From Stichopus chloronotus (lineage: Eukaryota > Echinodermata > Holothuroidea > Aspidochirotida > Stichopodidae), in the NCBI GenBank assembly GCA_021234535.1, contig CM037837.1, positions 10,348,636-10,412,635 of the forward strand: DNA of 64,000 bases, written 5' to 3'. The notes under the pieces are model-generated. The model searched no databases, was not told the DNA's origin, and saw nothing but the letters and a program-made list of their open reading frames with translations. Made by a program: the position numbers and the translations under genes. This document shows positions 50,829 through 61,189 of this stretch, piece by piece. Each line of letters opens with the position of its first letter. Position 1 is the stretch's first letter.

Positions 50829-51151
50829 AAGAGATTCAATGGTTTCTTAACAATGATTAAAGCTATTTGCTTTGTAAGCCATGTTGGTGCATTTAAGGGC
50901 AATACTTACTTTAAGAATCTTAATTAAGTGAATTTATGTTTTCACGTATATCCACATGCCGCGTATGTAAACGTGATTGGTATCTTTTGAAAAGATCTTA
51001 TTACATTGAAAAAGCTCAGGATTGCACTGACATCTTTAAAATAACCCCCAAAGTCTCAACATGCACCGGCACTTAATTACCACACATGACAGGCACCTAG
51101 TGCAATTGGCATACACGATTAGCATGGATACGTACAGAAAAGCACGGCGGA

Positions 51152-51168
51152 GGGGGGGGGGGGGGGGG
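51152..51168. repeat. Poly-G tract
   Basis: Run of 17 G in the gene-poor region, 320 bp from the previous one. Confidence 0.9.
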
Positions 51169-52929
51169 TATAACTTGGTAGTGTGGCGGTGCCAGGCTAT
51201 GACATAACATATACCTGAGTGTATAACCGAAAGCTACAACTGAATTGTATCATCATATTTTGGTAGACATGACCGATGACCCACGGGTGGCAAACTTTGG
51301 CGATGGTGCGCTCGACATTTGCCAAGCACACAGAAATGTCTTCTTTTTCCATTTTCCTACTTTCAGTTCGACTTCGTTTTGAAAAGAGATATTTTTTTTC
51401 CATTAGCAGTCAAAGAGGCGGTTGATGAACAATGCAGTTATTTCTACCAATTGTTGTGATTGGCTGAAAATTCTGGGTGGCGATATCAATGCTCTCAAAA
51501 TTATCACCATCGAAAAGTTAGTCGTATCGACTTAAATGATAAAAGCACTGAAATCGTTTCGGTAATGGATTTTAGAATCCTTAATAATGTATGCACTATG
51601 CAAGCTTTGGAACTCCCAAAAGTATATGAGATCTATTTTAGTCCCGATAAAAATATGGCTCCATGTCACAAGTTGTATCGTTCTCTGCGTCTACACTTTC
51701 TATTGTTGAAACTACTTTCTATTCAAGAAAGCACGAATGTTCGTTGGAAGAAAAACACCCAGTCGGCCATGAATATCATAAATATTTACATGATATGTGT
51801 AAAAGACCATAAAATGACATTTGAATCTGCAATTTATTCATGTACTTCAAGTCGACTTTTTTTCCCTCCCCCTACGTATTTTCATCCACATCAAACCTTT
51901 GTACATTTAACTTAAAGGGAGTGACTACTGAAGAAAACTGATATTATTATTACAAATGTTTTTTCTCTCTTTATTTGTAAAAATCCATATCTCAACAACA
52001 TATTCGGTTCGGAAATTATATGAATTGTTGAAGAAATATTTAAAATGGTACATTGCGTAATGTTGAATTTGTGATGTCACCCAGGCACAACTACAGGATT
52101 ATCCTTTGCATTTCTTTATAGCCTTATGAGTTTCGTAAAAGAAATATTACAATAGTTTAAGAGACTTTATCTTAATTTCCACAAATTTCCACAAATCTTC
52201 AATATACTAAATCGACGTTTTTCCTTTCGTGTCAAATTTCAAGGTTAGATGCAGGCTCCATTAATTTTCAAAGAAACGCAATGAATTCTTTCAATAATTT
52301 GCCAGTCACATAGCAGTTTCTGGTACCTTGCATGAGACAACTGCAAATCTTTCTAGACCAGAGGGGTCTTTCTTAAACACTGAGCAATATATTGAGTTAG
52401 GAAAAAGATACTGATACTGAAATTGGATTTGAGACGTCTGCGGTTAAAAAAAATATTCCCTTTCCCTTCAATTCTCAGTAAAATATGCCTTTTGAAACTT
52501 ATTCTTATTTTGTTACCATAAATAAGTGTTACATAAAACGAATACATACAGTCTCATTTCCAAGTTTATCCAAACCCAGTCGAGTCCAAAACCAATCTCT
52601 ATATTTTATTTGCCCGTAGCCATATCTGAGATCGATGAAAGCATTTGATTAAATTTGTTTACAAATTCGTCCCAAAATCACTCCCAGGGAGGGACACTTC
52701 AAACCATAACTTCTGCTTAGTGATGAGGGAATATTCACATAAAATATGCGAAATGTATGCCCCCCAATGTACATCACACTTTATAATGTATACTTGGCAA
52801 AAAGATGAACTTCGATCATATTCACTCTCTGCAGTAATCGTAATGCATTGACCACCGTCATTCATCACCTTCATTTTTTTCGCCGCGGTGCCTTTCAGTT
52901 TGATTTTTTACTGTTTCTGTTAAAAGTTG

Positions 52930-54050
52930 CTTGAACTTCAAAGTTGGTGTGCAGGCAGTCCCGTGAGAGATGATCCCTACTCTCTTTTGGGCAGGTCAAA
53001 GGTCATTTGAGGTCACCAGAGGGGAAAGTCCGAAAAGCTATTCATCAAGATATTTCAGCAAACGAATGCTGCTAAAACTTCAAACTGGGTTACACTTGAT
53101 AAGTAATTTATCTCTGTCTGGTTTCAGGTTGTTCAAAGCCTCAAAGGTCACAGGAGGTCATAGTTTGAAAACTTTATTAACACGGTATCTTAAGAAGGGA
53201 AACTTGCTTGAAGTTCAAAGTTAGTATGTAGATTGTTCGTTGTGAGTAGATTATCCCTATTCTTTTCCAGGTAGGTCAAAGGTCATTTGAGGTTACTTGC
53301 GGGGAAATTGAAAACCTATTAAGGAATATATCTCAGCAACTGAACGCTGCTGGAACTCCAAACACTAACAATTTGCAGCTCTTGATATAGTAGTTGATCT
53401 ATGTCACGTTTTTGGGAGGTCGGTCAAAGGTCACATGAAGTCATAGTTTGAAACGTCGTAAACATGGTGCCTCAATAAGGGAAAGTTGTCGGAAATTCAA
53501 ACTTGGTGTAAAGGTTGTCCACTCAATTGTGAGTAGATGATTTTCATGGAGGTCAAAGGTCATTTGATGTAACTAGAAGTTGAAGTGTAAAAACTATATA
53601 GGAAGGTCTTTCAGCAATGAATGCTGCTGGAACTTCCAAATGTGATAATCAGTAGTTCTTGATGAGAAGATGATCTGACATGTTTTAGGTAGGTCAAGGG
53701 TCACATGAGGTCATAATTTGAAAACTTTGTAAATAGGGTATCTTTACACGATGGAATTGCTGGAACTTCAAACTCAGTGTAGTGGTCTTCCATTGTGAGT
53801 GGATGATCCCTTTTGTTTTTCATGGAGGTCTATGGGTCGTTTAAGGTCACCAGTGGTGAAAGTTTGGAAACCTTTTGAAGGAAGACATCTCAGCAACTGG
53901 ATGTTGCTGAAAGTTCAAACTGTTCACATTGACAGCTCTGATGGGTTGATGATCTCTGTCACTTTTTATGTCAGTCAAAGATCACATAGGGTCAGCAGAT
54001 GTCATAGTCTGAAAACCTTGTAGGTATTGTGTCTCTAGAAGGGTAAGGCA
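52930..54050. repeat. Tandem array of about 277-bp units with AGGTCA direct repeats
   Basis: About four diverged units; AGGTCAAAGGTCA(T)TTGA recurs near 52995, 53273 and 53549 and in decayed form near 53824. Each unit also has a second block, AAAGGTCACATGAGGTCATA-like, about 140 bp further on. AGGTCAAAGGTCA is a DR1 nuclear-receptor half-site pair. Confidence 0.75.
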
Positions 54051-54429
54051 TTTGTACTTCAAAATTGGTTCATTGGTTGTCCTTTTTTTTATAAATATTG
54101 GCAAGGAATCATCAAGTCCTTTTACTTTCTGGTTAAGACTTACCGCTGGCATTTGGGACATTATTCTCCCCTTTTTGAAGCTTATGTCCAGCTGTTACAG
54201 TGTGCATAGTTCTCTAATTTCATGTTTAGAATTCTTTACAAACACATTTGTTATAAGTTGTAGGCCTTGGCATTTATCACAGAAACATAATGTATGCACT
54301 CAAAAACCATATTTTGGGCATTTTTATCATCAATTATCAAGAGGCACTCACAAATGTGAAAGTAGCAATCGGAATGAGATTAGCACTGTGGACATAAGGT
54401 GACATGCGAGATGTAAAGTTACTGTGACG

Positions 54430-55000
54430 GAATAAGTTGTTACCTTAACAAAATTCTGAAAATTGTTGAGATATCAAGTGAGATTAACTAGATATCTCGG
54501 AAAAATTTGTCAAATTGTGGAGATAATGTCTTACAAATAACTTGTGATCTAGACAAAATTTTGCAAATTGTCAAGGTACTGACTTGACAATATGCAAAAT
54601 TTTGTTGAGATAACAACTTTTTTGTAACATGGTACTGCTACAAATTTCTCTGAGATGTTGAGTTAGCATAAGTCGGCATATTGACAACTTGCAGAATTTT
54701 GTTCAGATAAGAACTTATTACAAATAAATTCTTAACTGGACAAAATTTTGCAAGTTGTCGATACAGTATCTTGACAATTTCACAAATGTTTCCGAAATGT
54801 CGAGTTAGTGTAAGTTGGTATCTCAATAATTAGCAAAATTTTGTCAACATAAGTCATTTGTAAGATGGTGCCTCAACAATTTGACAAATCTTTCTCAGAC
54901 CTCAAGTTCGCATAAATAAGTATCTCAACAATTTGCAAAATTTTGTTGAGATAACAAGTTATTTGTAAGATGGTATCTCGACAACTTACAATTGGCAATT
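54430..55000. repeat. Tandem/inverted repeat array with TTGCAAAATTTTGTTGAGAT motif
   Basis: The motif CAATTTGCAAAATTTTGTTG plus (A)GATAACAAGTTATTTGTAAG recurs several times at roughly 100-bp spacing in both orientations, giving possible hairpins. Confidence 0.65.
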
Positions 55001-55108
55001 TGGCATATCGTACAGGTCATGTTCAGAGCACATTTCTGCACTGTAAATTATCCATAAACCTAAGCAGACTTAACACATTTGCGTACTTGGAAAAATCAAG
55101 TTACATCA

Positions 55109-55114
55109 TTTATT
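55109..55114 (-). terminator. Candidate polyadenylation signal of the unknown gene
   Basis: AATAAA on the minus strand, about 500 nt beyond the stop at 55617. It is the first clear match on that side. Confidence 0.3.
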
Positions 55115-55616
55115 TCCATACATGGAAACCAGCCAGCAAAATCACAAATTTCTGAATGGTCAAACTTATATCATTTCATATGTCCTAATCTGAAATTCAA
55201 ACCATCTGCAACTTGCACAAAATGATTTTCTGACTGCAGCTTTGGTCACTCATTATTGCTTCATCTAACAGTCTAGATGCAGGATATGTTTGGTAGATGA
55301 GTGTCTTCTATTCAATTAAACAAATTCACTAACGAGGTGTTTTTCTTTGAGTTGTTCCTATACATATGCAGGTCTTCTAAGCTCCAAGTTGCTTTGATGT
55401 GCAACAACAATTCTACATCCTTCTGAAAAGGTACAGGATTTCACCTTCCCTACATGCCATCAGTCTGATAAGGCCACCTATTTATACAATTCCTCACTTT
55501 TGGTGTAGTTGGACCACTCCAGAATCTTCTTGCTGTCAATATTTGATATCTGCCAGACCTCTCCTGAGCTGTGTTTTTAAAGAAAGGCCAATGCCAGTGG
55601 TTGATATTTGTTGCAT

Positions 55617-55803
55617 TCACTTGACTGCCTGTGTCTCTTCTTGGTTTACAGGTCCTCTCTCCTGGGTGGCCCCAGCAAGCACCCACTCGTCTGGTATTTT
55701 TTCAGATGGTAGCACCTCAATGTACGATTCTAATGGCTGAGTCAATGCTATCTCAGGGTACTCTACATAATTCACCTTCTTCCCAGTTGTACTCCTCTCA
55801 AGG
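55617..55803 (-). CDS. Unknown gene, terminal exon C
   Basis: Acceptor GTTTTTACAG|CCTTGA in phase 2; stop TGA at 55619-55617. Encodes SLERSTTGKKVNYVEYPEIA, LTQPLESYIEVLPSEKIPDE, WVLAGATQERGPVNQEETQA VK. Confidence 0.75.
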
Positions 55804-57580
55804 CTGTAAAAACAACAGAAATACTCAGTTTGCTGGCAAAAGCAAGTAAGGAATGAAATGAATATCCTTTTTGCTACTTGAGTGTATGGACTTCAGTAAT
55901 TAAAGGTACTCACTGAGTCGATATTGATAAGTTCGTGAGGATATTGAAGGGCACAGACATATGACAGTGCTTACAACTTCCATAGCATAATTAGTGATGT
56001 TTTACATCTAATAATTATAAAGGCTCTCAAGAGTTTTGATATTTTCATCCTGACTTGTACTGGACTACTGGCTGTGTGCATATGCAGGAGTACTAATGTA
56101 GAAAGTGGCTGGTCACAAATTTGAACCATGTAGGCCATGTATGTAATACGTTCTATGATAACATGACAAGGACAAGTATTGAGAGAAAATGGCTAAACAT
56201 TTCATCGATTTAAAGTTTCAATTTTGCACTAAACTGGAGAGAAGAAACTGAATGGTTGTTTACTGACTGTTTACTTTTCTATCCACACATACAAAGAAAA
56301 TTTCATGCAAAATGAAAAGGTTACCACCTGGTTGCTCATAATGTACGAATATTGCCACTTCTCTCACTTGACAGTATTAAGGCAGCAGAATTTTTGTTTT
56401 CGTTGGTGGATCCAAGTGGGGTGGGGGGGGGGGGGGGAATTACAGCCATGAAATTACATTGTTAAGGACACATTCCTTCCAACTAAGCACTCAGACGATT
56501 CAAAGACAGTCTGCTTTTCAGCTACATTTGGACTACTTATTCACCAGGAAATGCCAAAATACTGCAATTTATTCCTATTCTGTGACCCCAAAATGATGGA
56601 TAATTGAAATAAATTTTACTTCATAATAGTACACTTTTGTTGCACCAAATTGCATCTGAGGATATTCAATCATAGAAAAATTTTCCATTCCCCTCACATT
56701 GTTTTATCATTAGTTTTGGACCTCTCAAACAAAACAGTTGTATCCCCAGTGTTACTGTCTACCATGAGTGGAGAGTAGCTGAGAGGCTGAAATTCCCACA
56801 GTTGTCAGCTGCCTGCTCATCACCATTGTCCAGGGATGGGGTGACAGCTGTCTTAGTTGGACAAATATGCTACGATAATGATTTAACGATAACTGAAACT
56901 GACCTCTTTTTGTTCAGTAAAGTGTCAAGCTGACAAGTCTTCCCATTTTCTTTGTGACACTCTAGTAATATATGCAACAAGTTTGCCTCTGATTTTGCAA
57001 TCAAGTATGGCCACTGGTGTTCCCTCCAGTCATAGCTTTCATCAACTTTAGCTGCTTCTAATTCTGTCCATTCGTCCTCTGATTTAGTGAAGACATGAGT
57101 GAAAAAATATTTTTGAACAATGTTACAAATTAGTAATTTAGAAGAAAATTCCATACAATTGAAATATTCAGTACTTTAGTATTTTCAGCTAAATGTAAAA
57201 CCAAACAGATTCAAGTATCCAGAAGTGCCTTCGTTAATTATTGAAAACCTTTCAAAGTTTGCATTTCCTCAAAACCCCAACAAAACAGTTGAAAACACAC
57301 TACAGTATGTTTACAGAATTTTCAGGCAATCGAGAAAAAGTTGTGCAACACTGCGGCAGGTATTAGGAATATGCTTATTTCACTTACCTGTTTTTGTAGA
57401 CATTTTGTCATGAGTGGCGTTCATCTGATTTCGTCTCTGCTTCTTCCCTCTTAAATCATCTGTTAAATCTGGAACATCCTCTTGGATTTGATTTGGTTGC
57501 TCCTCTGAAACAGTTTCTTCTTTATGGTGTCTCTTCATCTCTTCTTTTTTAATTTTTTTTCGTCCTGTTTTATCATCTCC
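55617..57580 (-). CDS. Uncharacterised minus-strand gene, C-terminal coding part (5' end unresolved)
   Basis: Three exons join with matching phases and end in a stop, giving about 185 residues. The N-terminal part is basic and nuclear-looking (KTGRKKIKKEEMKRHHKEE, GKKQRRNQ); the middle is Trp-rich (DEWTELEAAKV, YDWREHQWPYLIAKSEANLL); the end has VNYVEYPEIALTQPLESYIE and EKIPDEWVLAGATQERG. I do not recognise the family. An in-frame ATG lies inside the first visible exon (57538) and could be the start; otherwise an upstream exon between 57.6 and 59.6 kb is missing. A candidate AATAAA sits at 55114-55109. That the exons are real is well supported; function is unknown. Confidence 0.75.
56904..57078 (-). 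CDS. Unknown gene, exon B
   Basis: Acceptor CTAAATCAG|AGGACG in phase 1, donor AAGAG|GTCAGT in phase 2. Encodes EDEWTELEAAKVDESYDWRE, HQWPYLIAKSEANLLHILLE, CHKENGKTCQLDTLLNKK. Probably the folded core. Confidence 0.78.
57388..57580 (-). CDS. Unknown gene, exon A
   Basis: Acceptor AATCACAG|GGAGAT, donor AAACAG|GTAAGT; 193 nt, phase 0 in, phase 1 out. Reads GDDKTGRKKIKKEEMKRHHK and later DVPDLTDDLRGKKQRRNQMN ATHDKMSTKTG. Lys/Arg-rich, with likely nuclear-localisation signals. Confidence 0.7.
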
Positions 57581-59600
57581 CTGTGATTGTTTTTACCTGG
57601 TATTACATTTCAAGATAAAAGTCTGGTACCAATATTAAATTGACAAGAAGAGAAAAAACAAAACATCATATTTCAGCTTTCAGAAATTTTTCAGACCTTA
57701 CTTTGGCATATGGTATTGGTTGCCATATTTCTTTCACTAGTATATTCCCTGGATATGAAGCACCTAATCATTTGAGTTGTGTGCAACATTGAATTTCTAC
57801 AAAACATCATTAATATGCAGTCATTTACCCATGTGCAGCAATTTTATATCTCAAAATGTTGCACAAGCATTCCTAAACTTACATTTTTTTATCATTTTGA
57901 CTTTACATACTAACATTCTAAGCCTTCCTGTAGTCACAATTCATACATACTGTAGTAATGTTGAGTTGACTGACTGAACTAGCACTTACACAGATACAAA
58001 GTCATATGGATATGGTTGTGCCTATGTACATTGCATACTGTCTGTAGTGGAAGCATTTTTCATACTTGTTTTTTATGTACATTGTAGGTTTCCCTAAAGC
58101 CTGCATACTGAGGCAATTATGAGTTGATGACTTAATGAAGATTGTGGCCATAAAAATATTAAAATAATTACCAAAATCAATAAAATTTTGTAATTTTATC
58201 TTGTTACAGCATGTATATTCCTCACTATGTAGAAAACTAATTTTGAAATGAAGGTGGCAGTACACGACAAATGTCTATGGAATAATCCTGAACCAATCAC
58301 TACCAAGCAGTGTTGTAGTCACTGTGAGACCAGTCTCGGTCTCAAGTTTGGTCTTGCCCCACCGTCTTGGATTGCCTGGTCTTGATCTCATACAGAAATG
58401 ACTCGGTGCCATCACTCAAGGTCTCGGACCCAAACCCACAAAAATATAATACTATGTGCATTGACCACTGAATGGACACAACAGCTGAGAACATTCAGTT
58501 GACGCGCTTCAGAGCATGTATGTGTTATTGGGTGGTAGTTTTGAAAGTTACAATTGGTCTCTCATAAGTCAGAAGGTACATGCATAATACTGTTATTCAC
58601 TACAGCAGATAGGAACCTCCCTGGTTGTGTAACCAATACTCACTAGTATTTGCATGCTTTTCTTAAGAGATTCTACAAATTCCTTGGGTAAAGAGTTAGC
58701 TTGGTAGTTAGAGTGTCCGTCTTGCAATCATTGGGTCCCCGGACCATTCTACTTTAATTCACGATAATAATCAACTTACTACTGACAAGTTAAGTTATAT
58801 GGGTTGAAAATGAACTTTTGATGGTCTGTATTAAACCTAGGGAGAAGTGATACAGCAAGTACAGTGTATGCAAATTTATGTTGTAATGTATGTGGAAGTA
58901 TTAAAAGAAAACATCAGTTTTATTTAGTGTTACTGTACTGTGTACACTGTGTTGTAGTACAGAACATACACATGGTGTCAGTTTCATTTTCTTTGAATAC
59001 TCTTCAAAGTGAAGTAGGAATAAAGACAGACTAGGCCTCATATTATTTAACGTATTCCATTGCATCTGAAAGAACAATCTTACTTCAGAGTAACGTTGTA
59101 AGAGTGAGGTGGGTTGCCATCTAGTGAAGTTGACTGCGGCTTCCAATGGTTGCAAAGCTGCGTACACATGCAGACATGACCATGGGCAGGCACTGTAGCC
59201 TCAGTGTAGGCCTACATGCATGGTCGTGTATTGGTGGTACTGTACCAAACAGCACAAGCCACATAGCGGCCAGACTGCTAAGTGCCGACTCAACGGAATT
59301 AGAAATTTAAATGTGTATAATATAATGCAAAAATACTTACACCGCTAACTAATTCGTGTAAGGAGTGTCTTTAGTTTCTGCATACGGAAAGTAAAAGGTA
59401 GAATCTGTCACTTTTCTCGTGGCATTCCTAGCCAATTTTCTGCTCGGAAATGGTCGTTGAACAAGAAAAGTTACGATTGCGCAATGGCACGAGTGTGCAC
59501 ACTGTTTCTGTACGTCCACTCAGTTGTTGCTGCATGAGGAGTATATAGTATGTGGCCGTAGATGTGAGATACTTGCGCGCGCGTGTGAAGTTGCCATATT
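57581..59600. other. Upstream region of the unknown gene
   Basis: Open frames here are short and not protein-like. It holds a CTCGGTCTC-type repeat (58320-58435) and a degenerate tRNA-like stretch (about 58690-58750). The missing 5' exon of the unknown gene may be inside. Confidence 0.4.
58320..58435. repeat. GGTCTCAAG/TCTCGGTCTC repeat
   Basis: Short diverged units around GAGACCAGTCTCGGTCTCAA, TTGGTCTTGCC, GGTCTTGATCTC, AAGGTCTCGGACC; self-complementary in part. Confidence 0.45.
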
Positions 59601-59785
59601 GCACATAACACAACCACGAGACCGTATTGCACGAATCTCGGAGTTGGAATAAGTTCATTTCATTTGCCCCCGACGTAGAAACGAAGGAGTCGCTTTGATA
59701 CTAAAGACAGACAGAAACAACGGAGGGTTGTTATCGACAGTTGGTTTGTGAGTTATACCCTGCCTTAGGCTTTATCATTATACAG
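59600..59785 (+). promoter_or_regulatory. Possible DHX37 non-coding first exon and promoter area
   Basis: A donor-like site TATACAG|GTATGC after 59785 could join the acceptor before 60875. Just upstream are a GCGCGCGCG stretch (about 59575-59583) and a GCCATATTG motif. Splice sites only; the start site is not visible. Confidence 0.3.
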
Positions 59786-60874
59786 GTATGCTATGCAAGG
59801 TCTAATCGTTCGTATGACTGAGTTACTAGTAGTAGGAGGCTAATGGTACATTACAAGACTAGGCCCCGTCAGTGGGAAAGCCTTTTGTGGAATTTGTGGG
59901 CCTAGGCGCTATAAAAGGATATCAGTCACGATATTGTCTGGACAGCTGATTAAAAGTGGAGTAAACGGCAGAATGCAACGTCCCACTGAAACTCACCCAG
60001 CTGCCCTAAAGAACCGTGGAGTCTTACTTCTGAGTGATCGACTGAGCGTGCGTCTTTTTTTTCTGAAAACTTTCTGAATTCCACTCAGCCTCCACTCTGG
60101 GGTGAAGGCGCAGTTGTAGGCACAGTGTCTGCTTATGGAACCTGCTACACTCACAGTGACGTTACATGAATTCTTAACGGTAGACCTGACCTTTTTTGTA
60201 GCTTTACAGAATGTATTATTTTCATTGATATTCCTGACACTAATAGTGTCTCAGAGGAGGCTAACTTCCAAACTTGGAAGTGCATCATTTTCCATAACCA
60301 TCTAGAAAAGTTTCCTGTCGAAACGCCGGTACAGTATACTGCTATTACTGCAGGAGACCAAGCCTCCTGTTTGTTCTGCTTTGAATGATCAGATGTTCAC
60401 ATTAGTTACCAGGCTAAATAGGCTAGACCATTGATTTTGACATAGCCTCCAAGATGGTAGAGTTTGCTATATTAGAGGAAGGAATCCCTGTGTAGAAATG
60501 AGAACAAACATGAGCTATCTGTGCAAATTTCAAAAATCATGACTGGCTGGGCAAATGTAACAAAATTTCCTCTCATCTGTGCAATGTGCCACAGAGTGCA
60601 AGTGAACATTTAACTAACTCTTTCATCTGTAGGACCTACCAATGAAGTATTTCCAAACTGACCAACATTATCTCCAGTGAAAATTCATAGAAGAAGAAAG
60701 GTTTATCTATGCACTCTTGAACTGCTGAAAAATATCCCCTGTGCAGTTTGCTTACATTCCAATCTGCCATAGTCCTTGGCCTTCATTTTTTTTTGGTTCT
60801 GTTATATTAAGAATGCTCATTTCTGAGATCCATTAGTGAGCAATCACTCTTCATGTTGGGTATCACTTCCACAG

Positions 60875-61189
60875 GGCAGAACCATGCAGAATTAAAAGAA
60901 AGAGAGAAAAATGGGAAAATCGAAACGGAAGTTTAACAGTAAAGCGAGGCAAGTTCAGGATAAGACTAATGCACATGACAACCAAGATAAAGTGTGTGAT
61001 GTTACCATAGAATTTACAGAGAAGTCTCCTTACACAATTGATGATGGAACTAATACCTTGGTACTACCCTCCAAAAGACAGAAAATGGCTAAAAAGGAAA
61101 TTGTTAAGAAAAATGCACCAAAGAAGCTCACCAGAAAACAAAGGAAGAACCTTCAACGTATTGTTGATCAGAAGAAGAAAAAAGCAAAC
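60875..61189 (+). CDS. DHX37: DHX37 exon with start codon (CDS 60911-61189)
   Basis: Acceptor-like CACTTCCACAG|GGCAG begins the exon; the CDS opens at 60911 and ends AACGCAAAC-type donor GCAAAC|GTAAGT in phase 0, 93 codons. A tiny upstream ORF (ATG CAG AAT TAA, 60884-60895) precedes the start. Ends with [21 protein letters not shown], like the KKEKK(V)LQKILEQKEKK of human DHX37. Confidence 0.92.

Noticed and set aside
51460..51915. Plus-strand open frame of 151 codons in the gene-poor region
   Set aside because: No recognisable motif, no good start context, no splice partners, and Ser/His/Tyr composition like other chance frames in AT-rich DNA. It could be a decayed element remnant.
58690..58750. 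tRNA-like stretch (TTAGCTTGGTAGTTAGAGTG...)
   Set aside because: It has a fair A-box and a CTTGCAA loop, but the B-box is degenerate and the stems do not pair well; at best a relic of a tRNA-derived SINE.
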